64,000 bases of DNA, from NCBI RefSeq assembly GCF_036488675.1, contig NZ_CP133152.1:744001-808000 (forward strand), read 5' to 3'. The notes beneath the pieces were generated by a model. It made no database searches and was not told the origin of the DNA. It worked only from the letters and a program-made list of their open reading frames with translations. Shown piece by piece: positions 24,494 through 33,241 of the stretch. Origin of the DNA: Sinorhizobium chiapasense. GTDB lineage: Bacteria > Pseudomonadota > Alphaproteobacteria > Rhizobiales > Rhizobiaceae. Position 1 is the stretch's first letter. Each line of letters starts with the position of its first letter. The translations under genes and the position numbers were made by a program.

Positions 24494-25163
24494 TGAACTC
24501 CTCACTGAAATCGCACCGACGGGAGTCATCAGAGCGGCGGTCAACATGTCGAATGCCGCACTTGTCCAACTCGATCCAGTGACAGGCGTTCTAACAGGGC
24601 CGAGCGCGCAGATCGCGATCGCACTTGCGGCAGAACTCGACTGCAGTTTGTCGCTGGTCCGATACGGATCGGCCGCTGACATTCTCGCGGCTGCCGAAGG
24701 CAACGAGTGGGACGTTGCATTCATTGCTTCCGATCCGTCACGTGCCGACAGGTTCTCCTTCTCGCCCCCCTATACCACGGTGACCGCCAGCTTTCTGGTG
24801 TCAGACAGTAGCCCGCTGGGCAGCGTCGAGCATGTCGACGTCAAAGGGGTACGCATTGCCGCCGCCAGAACCGCTGCGTATACAAAGCAGCTTGAGCGAC
24901 AGATTAGAAATGCAATCCTCCTCCATACCGAAAATCCCGCCTCCGCCCTGGACATGCTTGTATCCTCCCAGTGCGATGCGGCAGCGGGCTTGACCGAGTC
25001 CCTGTCACGTTTCTGCGAAGAGAATCCAGGTTTCCGCCTTGTTGAGGGGACATTCTCGAAAGTGCCTCAGGCGATCGCTGTGCATCGGAGGTGCGTTCAC
25101 GCTTCAACCTTCCTGTCGGACTTCATCCAGCAGCATTGCAGTGCGGGTAAGCCGAGCAATTGA
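24480..25163 (+). CDS. Leaderless periplasmic-binding-fold (SBP_bac_3) protein
   Basis: A 227-residue protein with the fold of amino-acid ABC receptors ([70 protein letters not shown]), but no signal peptide: it starts [18 protein letters not shown] 24480 overlaps the aldolase end by 14 nt and has AAGGAG at good spacing inside it, so translation is coupled. The longer frame starting at 24351 lies within hpaI. Without a leader it should be cytoplasmic, perhaps sensing or buffering a pathway acid. A lost leader is an alternative, but the coupled start argues against it. Confidence 0.75.
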   Translation: MPERDELLTEIAPTGVIRAAVNMSNAALVQLDPVTGVLTGPSAQIAIALAAELDCSLSLVRYGSAADILAAAEGNEWDVAFIASDPSRADRFSFSPPYTTVTASFLVSDSSPLGSVEHVDVKGVRIAAARTAAYTKQLERQIRNAILLHTENPASALDMLVSSQCDAAAGLTESLSRFCEENPGFRLVEGTFSKVPQAIAVHRRCVHASTFLSDFIQQHCSAGKPSN

Positions 25164-25361
25164 AGCAGTTGGCGGGACACGCGAGGGAGCCACCGCAGTC
25201 CACCCTGGTGAGACCTACATGAACAAGCAGAATCGACCCTAAGCGGCCGGCGGCACCCGCACCAGGAACGACACGGTTCGGCGCAAAGCAGACAACGCGC
25301 TGGTGAAGGCGGCGATGATCGGAGATCAGCCCAGGCGGCCTTCCCACCTGAAAGCTTTCGA

Positions 25362-25901
25362 TCAATCTACAAGCAGAGCGACCGCTTCTTCCCAATTGGC
25401 TACCCGCCGGGGATAGTCAACCGTCAGATTGTGTGGTGCTGAAAACAGGATGCCCTTGCCCTGGAAGCGAGTGAAGTGGCGAACGTTGTCGTCGATTAGG
25501 AAGTCGGCAGCGAGGATGCTCTTATCCCCGCAGAACACAATGTTGAGCGCCGGGATGAACGGGAAATGCTTCTGCAGCCATGCGAACTTCGACGCACAAG
25601 AAGCCGGGTACTCCATAGCTGCCGTCGTGATGAAAATCTCGAACTTTTCCGTCAGCTTCGACAACGCTGCTTGGCTTCCTGGCATCACGTCGAAGACCCC
25701 GAAGACGTCACCCCGGTGAAGCAACGCTTCCAGTGCTTCGTCGTGTTCAGGTGCAACAAGCTTCTTCAGCGAGTTGCTTGCGATCTCGTCCGGCGACCAC
25801 TGGTAGCCGTACTTCTCCACATACCATGTGGTATGGTGTGCATTGGCGTCAGCGATAACCTCGTCCATGTCGACGGCTACGCGGGGCTTATGAGTTTTCA
25901 A
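25362..25901 (-). CDS. 5'(3')-deoxyribonucleotidase, NT5C-like HAD phosphatase
   Basis: A 179-residue HAD-superfamily phosphatase like cytosolic deoxynucleotidases. Motif I is VAVDMDEVIADANA (nucleophile Asp11, acid Asp13), motif II Thr is in IFITTAAMEYP, the motif III Lys is in CGDKS, and motif IV is DFLIDDNVRHF. It would dephosphorylate (d)NMPs. Isolated: 25164-25361 upstream of its stop has no gene I can support, and its start faces a non-coding 0.5 kb. Confidence 0.85.
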   Translation of the reverse strand: MKTHKPRVAVDMDEVIADANAHHTTWYVEKYGYQWSPDEIASNSLKKLVAPEHDEALEALLHRGDVFGVFDVMPGSQAALSKLTEKFEIFITTAAMEYPASCASKFAWLQKHFPFIPALNIVFCGDKSILAADFLIDDNVRHFTRFQGKGILFSAPHNLTVDYPRRVANWEEAVALLVD

Positions 25902-26427
25902 AACGGTCTCCTATCGCTCAGGCCTCGCGTATCACACCTGTTGGTCTTTTGGTACGGGAAACCTCGGAAATCAGGCGCACAACTGGCGGCCGAGCTTTGT
26001 GACGTCCGCGTCCGATAGACCCCGGAGGGCTGGTGGACGACCAGAGGTGGACGACGCCCTTGCCATTTCCGAGCAAGTGGAGCTGTAGCACTCAAGGCCG
26101 GCGGAGGCGAAAGTTCGACCCATTGCTGCCGCTCGTGGATACGGCCGGTATGTCGTGCATGGCTCGCGAAGCGGACGTTCACCTTTCTTGGCAAGCTTCG
26201 TCCTTGGAACAACTGTCGCTGCAGTGGTGTGCTAATCGCAACCGGGGGACCTGCAAACCCGTCTCCCCTCACGCCATAGACTCGTGCGCATTGTATCTAA
26301 TTTCGAGACAATGCGGCTCATTTTCATCGCCTACTGCGATCATCCGATCCGGATTAGGTTTCTGCTCACACCAGTTGACCATCAACATGGAAACGGTGGA
26401 CGAAACGTCAAACATCGGAGAACTGCC
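25902..26427. other. Intergenic region without recognisable gene
   Basis: Half a kilobase between the divergent nucleotidase and metallo-hydrolase genes. Open frames on both strands lack recognisable domains and overlap one another. It presumably holds both promoters. Confidence 0.4.
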
Positions 26428-27393
26428 ATGCTCACCCGTAGAGGCCTCATCAAGAGCGCAGCGGCGCTCGTCGCGGCGGGAACCGTTTCGGGCGGGTTCA
26501 CCCCGGCCCTCGCGAAGGCGCCCTTTCAACCTTTCCAGGCTCCCGGCTTTTACAGAATGAAGCTTGGGAACTTCGAACTGACGGCGCTTTCGGACGGTAC
26601 TATTCCGTTGCCTCTTCCGGAGCTTTACACAAACACCGATGCCGAAGATGCGCGCAGAGCGCTGGCCGCGGCGTTCATGGGCACGCCCACAGATACGTCG
26701 GTCAACGCCTTCCTCGTCAACACGGGGGATAGGCTGGTGCTGATCGACGCCGGCACGGGCGCCTATCTCGATGGTGCGCTCGGCGAGCTCGTCGCCAATC
26801 TCGAGGCGGCCGGCTACAAAGCGGACCAGATTGACGATGTCATCCTGACGCATATCCATACCGACCATTCCGGCGGGCTGACGATCAAAGGCAAGCCGGT
26901 GTTCGCCAACGCGACCGTTCACGTCAACAAGCGTGAACATGATTTCTGGATGGAAACGCCTGTGGGGAGCCGACCGGCGAATGTGCCGCTGAGCTATTTC
27001 GTCGAGGCTCATGAGAGTCTAGGCCCCTATGCGGAAGCCGGCAGGGTTCGGACTTTCGCCGATAATGCCGGAATCTTGCCGGGCATCGGCTCGATCCTGC
27101 GGGCCGGGCACACGCCGGGGCACAGCTCGATCGTCGTGGAAAGCGCAGGCGCAAAGATCGTTTTCTGGGGCGACATTACCCATGGAAACGTGCTTCAGTT
27201 CGACGAGCCGGACGTGGCGATCCAGTTCGATACGGATCAGGCCGAGGCCATTCGTGCTAGGGAGGCGGCCTTCGCGCATGCGACCGACGGCAAATACCTG
27301 GTGGCCGGCGCTCACATTGCCTTTCCGGGCATCGGCCATGTTCGCCGCGATGCGACCAATTACGAATGGGTTCCCGTCAACTATGCCTCTTGA
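26428..27393 (+). CDS. Tat-exported metallo-beta-lactamase-fold hydrolase
   Basis: A 321-residue MBL-fold enzyme. The leader LTRRGLIKSAAALVAAGTVSGG (Arg4-Arg5, cleavage near ALA-KA, residue 29) is a twin-arginine signal. The zinc motif THIHTDHSGGL, the later GHTPGHSSIV, FWGDITH and the C-terminal GAHIAFPGIGH provide the two-metal site. Lactonase/quorum-quenching-like and sulfatase-like proteins share this architecture; the substrate is unknown. ATG 26428 has CGGAG upstream; the frame open from 26284 is upstream sequence. Converges with a LysR regulator. Confidence 0.88.
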   Translation: MLTRRGLIKSAAALVAAGTVSGGFTPALAKAPFQPFQAPGFYRMKLGNFELTALSDGTIPLPLPELYTNTDAEDARRALAAAFMGTPTDTSVNAFLVNTGDRLVLIDAGTGAYLDGALGELVANLEAAGYKADQIDDVILTHIHTDHSGGLTIKGKPVFANATVHVNKREHDFWMETPVGSRPANVPLSYFVEAHESLGPYAEAGRVRTFADNAGILPGIGSILRAGHTPGHSSIVVESAGAKIVFWGDITHGNVLQFDEPDVAIQFDTDQAEAIRAREAAFAHATDGKYLVAGAHIAFPGIGHVRRDATNYEWVPVNYAS

Positions 27394-27406
27394 AAACGAT
27401 CCATCG

Positions 27407-27436
27407 CGGCGCAACGGAGCGGAGCCCGTTGCGCCG
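27407..27436. terminator. Hairpin between convergent MBL and LysR genes
   Basis: A perfect 11-bp stem CGGCGCAACGG/CCGTTGCGCCG with an 8-nt loop starts 13 nt after the hydrolase stop. No T-run follows, so efficiency is uncertain. Confidence 0.45.
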
Positions 27437-27554
27437 GGTTCATGTCTGGGCGGCAGCGATCGCCATCTATCCCTTCAATAGGCCCTGTGCGACCAACTGA
27501 TTGCGACCACCCGGAACAAGAAGCCTCCTCACCATGCCCCTGCCGCAGAGCCGA

Positions 27555-28490
27555 TCAGTGCGAAGCAGCCGCATTCTCGTCGCGGATCTCAGTGAGGTTC
27601 AACCTCGGCACCAGAAAGTCGAGGAACGCCCTGACCTTTGGCGGCTGGATACGTCCGCCGGCTCTCATCGCGTAAAGCGTGGGGGCCGGCCCGGACCATT
27701 CGGGCAGCACGTGGACGAGACGTCCTGCCGCGACGTCCGCCCTGACACGGAGATGACTGGTCATTTGCAGACCCTCGCCGGCCAGTAGAAAGCCATGCAA
27801 TTCTTCAGGATCGCTGGCCACCGCAACGGGGCGTACCGGGAACTCGTTGCGCCGCCCCTCGCGCGTCAGAGGCCAGGCGTGGACCGGCTTGTCGAAATAG
27901 AACTGTGTCAACAGGCAACCATGATTTACGAGCTCTGCCGGGGTCGAAGGGCTTCCGTGCCTTTCAAGATAAGCGGGAGCCGCATATATGCCCATTGGCA
28001 GATCGCCAAGCCGGCGGGCAATGAGCGAGGAATCGGGCAAGGAGCCCTCCCACAGACGCAGCGCGATATCAATATCCTTGGCAACGACATCCAGCACCTC
28101 ATGGGCCAAAAGCAACTGCGGATAGACATCCGGGTAGAACCTTCTGAATTCGCTGAGCACCGGCGCTAGAATGCGCGTCGACAACCAGTGTGGCGATGTG
28201 ATCCTGAGCCAGCCCTTGGGATGTTGCTGCAGCTCGGCCACGGCGCTTTCGGCATCTTCGATATCTTTGAGCAAGCCCTCGCACCGTTGGAAATAGATCG
28301 TGCCAGCTTCGGTGAGCTTCAGGCTGCGCGTTGTCCTGTGGAGAAGCTGGGCCCCTAACCGCGCCTCCAGTTCCTGAACCTTGCGGCTGATCCGCGTCTT
28401 CGGCGTTCGCAGCGCCCGCGCGGCACCGGTGAAGCTGCCCTCCTGCACGACTTTCACGAACGCCGCCGTGTCGCTGAAGTCACGCAGCAT
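27555..28490 (-). CDS. LysR-family transcriptional regulator
   Basis: A 311-residue LTTR. The N-terminal helix-turn-helix reads FVKVVQEGSFTGAARALRTPKTRISRKVQELE, then LGAQLLHRTTRSLKLTEAG. The effector domain starts near residue 90 (GWLRITSPHWLSTRIL). It belongs to the DsdC/AaeR-like group in which HTH residues are followed by 'HRTTR'. Convergent with the MBL hydrolase, so a regulatory link is possible but not shown. The 557 bases upstream hold its promoter. Confidence 0.9.
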   Translation of the reverse strand: MLRDFSDTAAFVKVVQEGSFTGAARALRTPKTRISRKVQELEARLGAQLLHRTTRSLKLTEAGTIYFQRCEGLLKDIEDAESAVAELQQHPKGWLRITSPHWLSTRILAPVLSEFRRFYPDVYPQLLLAHEVLDVVAKDIDIALRLWEGSLPDSSLIARRLGDLPMGIYAAPAYLERHGSPSTPAELVNHGCLLTQFYFDKPVHAWPLTREGRRNEFPVRPVAVASDPEELHGFLLAGEGLQMTSHLRVRADVAAGRLVHVLPEWSGPAPTLYAMRAGGRIQPPKVRAFLDFLVPRLNLTEIRDENAAASH

Positions 28491-29047
28491 GGACCACCCC
28501 CCATTTACCCCGAATTCGGGACAAGGAAGGCCGATTTCGCCGGATAATCAAGCGAATTCACGTCCTCTATGTCTCGATTGTCCCAATTTTGATGAAGGCC
28601 GAGGGAGGATGGGAAAGGGCAAACCTGAACGGGACCAGTCTCGGGAGGCGCTGTCCCCATCCCGCCTGCAATCCTTCGGCGCGCCGAGCCCGGTGCACGA
28701 ACTGCAGCTTTCCATACGTCGGAGACATTTGGGTCCAGGTCCGACCCGCTCCGGACCTTAAGTGAGGCAAGTCGAGGGTCGGCCTTGCGGCGAAAAGCGG
28801 TTAATCGACGAACCCGACGCGGTGCCGGCTGGCGCAGCGCATCGGCGGCGCCAATCAGTGCCGCACGGCCAATTGTTCGACGAGAACATGATCAGCACCA
28901 GGATCAGCTAGACGAACGTCGGCACTCCGCGCCCACCGATCGACCTGTTGCATTTTGTGAGGCTCGGCTCACCGAAGGTGCACCGACTGGGCTGGTGGGT
29001 GCCTGCATCCGGTGTGGACGGCGGGGCTGATGACGGACGGGTCGCCA
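28491..29047. other. Intergenic region without recognisable gene
   Basis: About 560 bases between the LysR start and the 3' end of the ATP-citrate-lyase-like operon. Short frames only; nothing recognised. Base composition rises in GC towards the lyase genes. Confidence 0.4.
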
Positions 29048-31759
29048 TCAAACCACGAAGCCGCACGCTGACGCGGGCGTGCGGGTGTCCATGTTGCGCC
29101 CCCGGTTCAGGTGGTCGTCGATCTCGGCGGCGGCGCCGATCATCCGGCCGTAGAGAAAGACGGTGAAGGCCGCGGTCTCGAGGTCGCGCTCGCTGAGCCG
29201 CCCGGTTTGGTAGTCGGACCAGAGCAAGGCGAGAAGCAGCGCCGCGATCACCGCGTCGACGTTGACGCAGAAGACGTAAGGCGACGCCTCGTGCTCATAG
29301 AGCGCCTGCACCAGCTCGCGGTAAAAGGCGTGGAACACGTTGTAGCGTCCGTGCCGCGCCATGTACTCGGCGATGAAGCGCTCCCGCGGGTCGTAGTTGA
29401 TCGGCTTGCCCTTGAACACCGGGTGGTGCACGCCGGGCAGCGCGCGCAGCTCGGCGCCGAGCTCCTTGGCCGCCTTCTTCTCGTGCCGGTAGCGCTTCGC
29501 GAAGGCGGTCGCCATCGCCTTGAGGTCGAGGCCGTGGGCGGGATCGGCCGGGTCCGTGAGCCCCGTCTCCTTGAACTGCTCGAGCAGGAAGGCGATGCCT
29601 TCGTAGCCGTTGCCTCCGTGGCTGTAGCCGGTATGGGTCAGGAAGCCGACCATCGCCTTATTGATCTGCATGCGCGCGGGCGTCTGTGGCCCGTCCGCCG
29701 AGACCGCGCCCTTGGCACCCTGCGCCGAGATCGACCCAGGGCCGTTCGAAATCAGGAGCCCGACGAGCATCTGTAGCGGCAGCGCCTCCTCGGGCGTGGG
29801 CTTCTTTCCAGTCATGGCGAGGAAGCAGAGGTCGGCCATCGTCCATTGCCCAAAGCGCTCGTCGCGGGGGATGCCCCATAGCGAGCCCGGCCGGTGGTGC
29901 TCGCCGGGGATCGTCGCGCCGACCATGACGCCATAGAGCCGCAGGTACCAGGGCAGTGTCTCGGCGGTAAGGCGCGAGATGCGCTTGCGCATCAGCGGCC
30001 CCCAGGCGATCGTCGTGGCGATGGCCGCGAGAATTGCGTCCCGCGACAACCGGCCGCCGAGGCCCCCAAGGAACTTCAGGAACGCCGACCTGCCTCCGCG
30101 GGCCGCGATCGCCGCCAGCATGGCCTCTGGACGCGGGTCGGCTGCCTCGGCCTCGGTGGCCAGGAAAAGCGCCCGGGTGGCGTCGTCGCAGACAATCCCC
30201 GAGGCGTCGAATTCCTCGTCGCGCCCGTCCCTAAGGCCCGAATGGGCGAAGAGCCCGATCAGTGCCCGGGTACAGCCGAGCGCCCGCTCCACGCGCTTTG
30301 GCCCGACGATGGCGGCCGCGGTTGCCATCACCGCATTCGGAGCATTGCCGGCCTCCCGCGCTGCGTCGGCGGCGACAAGGATCGGGTCGCCGACTAGGTT
30401 GACCTCGGCTGCGACCGCGACGTCGAGTATCGCCCGGTCGTTCTCGGTGGCGATCTCGTGCACGAGCGGCAGGGCGAAGGTCGCCTCCAGCGGCTCAAGC
30501 GCGAGATCGAGCACTGAATGGCCGTGCACGCTCGTCACCTGGGTTTTCGGGTCCATGACCGACGCGCCGGACTTGTCCTTCATGTTCTGCCGCGCGACCA
30601 CCGCCCCGACCTGGGCGCCGAGCGCGGCGATCTGGCCGGCGTAGGGCTCGGGCGCGGTGACGGCCGGCATGGCGAGTTCGGGCGGCAGCCGCAGGCCCTG
30701 GTCGTTGGCGACCCAGGGCTTTAGCGCGAGGTCCCCACGCGGTGCGAAGTCGGGCGCGGCGCCGTTGAGCGCCATCACCGCGGTGAGGGCGGCGGGGATG
30801 TCGGCGATGTTGGTGACGACGGCGCCCTTCGCGGACACGACCGGGTTCTCGGGCGTGAAGAGGCCAGGCACGCCGAAGGCCTCCATGAACCAGCGCTCCT
30901 TGTCCTCGGCGCTGTCGCCCGTGCCGGCCATCGCGCCGGCATGCCCGACGGCACGGGTCAGCTTCGACTTCCAGCGGCCGACGACGCAGGCGACGACGGG
31001 CTTCGTCCAGTCGATGCCCTGCTCGTAGTAGCCGCCGGGTTCGGCATAGAGCACCGCCGCCTTGGAACGGTCGTCGTTGCCGAAGGCGTGGGCGAAGTCG
31101 GGCGCGGCGTAGTGGATGTAGACGTCTTTGCCGGAGGAGACGAGCGTCGTCGTGCCCCAGCCCGCAGTGCCGAGATACTGGGCGATCGTCGTGGTGAAGC
31201 CGCCGGAGTTCGAGAAGATCGCGACCGAGCCTTTGAGCAGCGACTCCTCTGGCTTGTCGCCGCCGAGCGCGCCGCCGATGCGCACGCGGTTCCACGAATC
31301 GGCGACGCCGAGGCAGTTGCCGCCGATGATGTCGATGCCGTTCGCCTGAGCCATCGCCCGAATCTCGCGGGCGTCGTGCACGGAGATCTTCTCGGTGATG
31401 ATGACGATCTTGCGCAAGCCCGGGTTCACCCGCACGAGCTCGGCCACGCCGTCGCGCACGCCCGACGGCGGCAGGTAGACGACGCCGGTGTCGAAGGCGT
31501 GGCCGGCGTCGAGCCCCTCGCGCACGTTGTTGAAGACCGGGATGTCGCCCACGGGCGTCTTCAGCACCTGCCCGCCGCGGCCGGGCGAGGTGCCGAAGAC
31601 CACGTTGCCGCCGGAGAAGGCGTGGCTCGTCGGCGTGACCTGACGCGACTCGCCGCCGAGGATGTTGAGTACGCAGACCCGGTCGTCGCGGGTCGCGATA
31701 TCGGCCAGTGACCGGAGGCCGAGGAAATAGGGAAAGCCTTCGATGCCTTTGTGATACAT
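29048..31759 (-). CDS. ATP-citrate lyase-like large subunit (SCS-alpha + citrate-synthase domains)
   Basis: A 903-residue fusion. Residues 1-330 resemble succinyl-CoA synthetase alpha (CoA-binding NNVREGLDAGHAFDTGVVYLPP region, GGNCLG, AIFSNSGGFTTT) with the phospho-His273 in VGHAGAMAGT. The C-terminal ~290 residues resemble citrate synthase: LLISNGPGSISAQG, catalytic-type His779 in PGVHHPVFKG and Asp835 in NVDAVIAALL. This is the domain order of AclA, which with AclB cleaves citrate with ATP and CoA to acetyl-CoA and oxaloacetate. Canonical AclA has ~610 residues; here about 270 extra residues (~330-600) lie in the middle and look like a second, degenerate citrate-synthase half. ATG 31759 has GAGGGG upstream; the frame continuing to 32410 is the shadow of the next gene. 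Longer 'type II' forms are known from a few bacteria. Confidence 0.8.
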   Translation of the reverse strand: MYHKGIEGFPYFLGLRSLADIATRDDRVCVLNILGGESRQVTPTSHAFSGGNVVFGTSPGRGGQVLKTPVGDIPVFNNVREGLDAGHAFDTGVVYLPPSGVRDGVAELVRVNPGLRKIVIITEKISVHDAREIRAMAQANGIDIIGGNCLGVADSWNRVRIGGALGGDKPEESLLKGSVAIFSNSGGFTTTIAQYLGTAGWGTTTLVSSGKDVYIHYAAPDFAHAFGNDDRSKAAVLYAEPGGYYEQGIDWTKPVVACVVGRWKSKLTRAVGHAGAMAGTGDSAEDKERWFMEAFGVPGLFTPENPVVSAKGAVVTNIADIPAALTAVMALNGAAPDFAPRGDLALKPWVANDQGLRLPPELAMPAVTAPEPYAGQIAALGAQVGAVVARQNMKDKSGASVMDPKTQVTSVHGHSVLDLALEPLEATFALPLVHEIATENDRAILDVAVAAEVNLVGDPILVAADAAREAGNAPNAVMATAAAIVGPKRVERALGCTRALIGLFAHSGLRDGRDEEFDASGIVCDDATRALFLATEAEAADPRPEAMLAAIAARGGRSAFLKFLGGLGGRLSRDAILAAIATTIAWGPLMRKRISRLTAETLPWYLRLYGVMVGATIPGEHHRPGSLWGIPRDERFGQWTMADLCFLAMTGKKPTPEEALPLQMLVGLLISNGPGSISAQGAKGAVSADGPQTPARMQINKAMVGFLTHTGYSHGGNGYEGIAFLLEQFKETGLTDPADPAHGLDLKAMATAFAKRYRHEKKAAKELGAELRALPGVHHPVFKGKPINYDPRERFIAEYMARHGRYNVFHAFYRELVQALYEHEASPYVFCVNVDAVIAALLLALLWSDYQTGRLSERDLETAAFTVFLYGRMIGAAAEIDDHLNRGRNMDTRTPASACGFVV

Positions 31760-31770
31760 GTCCGTCCCCC

Positions 31771-33054
31771 TCAGGCCGCCGCGGCCTTGAGCCCCAGCGT
31801 CGCGGCGATCTCGTCGCGGCCGCCAGCGCGCATCCACGTGTCGATGCGCTTGGCGTAGTTCACGACCTCGGAGATCGCGCTGTCGAAGCCGAAGAAGCGG
31901 TAGGGTAGGCCGAGGGACTCCAGCGTCTCGGCGAGGTTGCCCATACCGCGCACCAGGTTCGGACCGCCGCGTCCTACGACGACGTAGAGCGGCGTCGGCC
32001 CGTGCGCGGCGAAATATTCGCGCAGCGCGTCGCCCATGCCGCGGAAGGTCTCGAGGATGTCGGTGTTGTTCGACTTGCCGCCGATGATGAAGAGTACGTT
32101 GGCCTGGGCGAGGAAGTGCCGGTAGCAGATCGAGGCCACCGCCTTCATCTTCTCGTAGGGCGGGTTGCCGCCGAAGTCCGACGAGATGATCGCCGCCTCG
32201 CCCAGCACCTCGGTGACGAGGCTGTTGGCGCCGCCGCCGAAGGTCGGGGCAAGGATGGTGCCGCTCTCGTTGATCACGAAGACGTCCGACTGGCCCTGGT
32301 GGGTGCGGAGTTGGTTCACCTCCTGCTCGAAGGCAGAGATGTCTGCCGCGAAAAGCTGGTCCGGCAGCCCGAGCCGACCCACGCGCGGATCGTCGCGGTC
32401 GAAGCCGCACTTGAAGTCGCAGGCCACCGGCGTCAACCGCCCGTCGCGCCCGGGACGCATCCGGATCGGATTCAACTCCAGCGTCGTCATGCCGTAGTGG
32501 TGCATCAGCTCCCAGAGCTTCGGCAGGTGCTGCACCAGCGGCGAGATGATCTCCCGCGGCGCGCCAATGTCCGTCAGCGCGTTCGCCACCACAAAGGCCT
32601 TGAGCCCCGTGAGCGCCTCGAAGGGCACGGTGGCGATGTCGGACTTATCGAGATCCTCGATGTCCACGCCGCCGCGGTGGGTCAGCGTCATGGTCGGCGC
32701 GCGGAAATGCGTGTCGTCGGTGATGGCGAAATAGACCTCGTGCTCGGCGGGAATGCCGGCCTCGAAGGTCACGCCGTTCGCCTTGGCGAAGGCGTTGCCA
32801 TGGCGGTGCTTGGCGAAGTAAAGCCGCTCCTTTTCGGCGAGCGCGGTCTTGAGGTCCCGAGCCTTGCCGATTAGTCCCGCCTTGCCCTTCTTGCCGACAC
32901 CGCCGCGGAAGACCGGCTTGACGAAGATCAGGCCGTGGCGGGCGATCAGGTCCTGGATCGCGTCTTCGCCGGCGTCAGGCCCGAGCACCTCGGACACGGG
33001 GAAGTCGACGTGGCCGAGCAGCCTCGATCCGTAGAGCATTCCGTTGAGTTGCAT
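31771..33054 (-). CDS. ATP-citrate lyase-like small subunit (ATP-grasp, SCS-beta type)
   Basis: A 427-residue AclB-like protein. An ATP-grasp domain (about 1-240: GLIFVKPVFRGGVGKKGKAGLIG, then EVYFAITDDTHFRAPTMTLTHRGGVDIE and TTLELNPIRM) is followed by an SCS-beta-type CoA-ligase domain (VINESGTILAPTFGGGANSLVTEVLG, ISSDFGGNPPYEKM, FIIGGKSNNTDI). It would form the ATP-dependent phosphorylation half of citrate lyase and feed the large subunit encoded 11 nt downstream. ATG 33054 follows GGGGAG. Preceded by a 187-nt gap after the ABC permease, which may contain its own promoter. Malate- or succinate-CoA ligase is the alternative, but the partner's citrate-synthase domain favours citryl-CoA chemistry. 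Confidence 0.8.
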   Translation of the reverse strand: MQLNGMLYGSRLLGHVDFPVSEVLGPDAGEDAIQDLIARHGLIFVKPVFRGGVGKKGKAGLIGKARDLKTALAEKERLYFAKHRHGNAFAKANGVTFEAGIPAEHEVYFAITDDTHFRAPTMTLTHRGGVDIEDLDKSDIATVPFEALTGLKAFVVANALTDIGAPREIISPLVQHLPKLWELMHHYGMTTLELNPIRMRPGRDGRLTPVACDFKCGFDRDDPRVGRLGLPDQLFAADISAFEQEVNQLRTHQGQSDVFVINESGTILAPTFGGGANSLVTEVLGEAAIISSDFGGNPPYEKMKAVASICYRHFLAQANVLFIIGGKSNNTDILETFRGMGDALREYFAAHGPTPLYVVVGRGGPNLVRGMGNLAETLESLGLPYRFFGFDSAISEVVNYAKRIDTWMRAGGRDEIAATLGLKAAAA

Positions 33055-33241
33055 AGCCGTTCTCCCCAATGACCGAGGCGCGGTTCGGTCGTTTGACCTG
33101 TGGGCACTCAAGGTACGGCCGAGTCGATGGAAGGACAAGGTTAGGCTCAGACGCTCGCGGCAACAGCGTCCAGCTAGCCTCAGTTCCGTCGTCGCCTCGG
33201 TCGGCCGGCCGGCATCATTGCCGCCCGGCCGTCGGCGCCCG

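Noticed and set aside
31760..32410. Upstream extension of the citrate-lyase-like large subunit to 1120 residues
   Set aside because: The extra N-terminus is Arg/Pro-rich shadow sequence of the small-subunit gene; the ATG at 31759 has a good ribosome-binding site and matches the family start.
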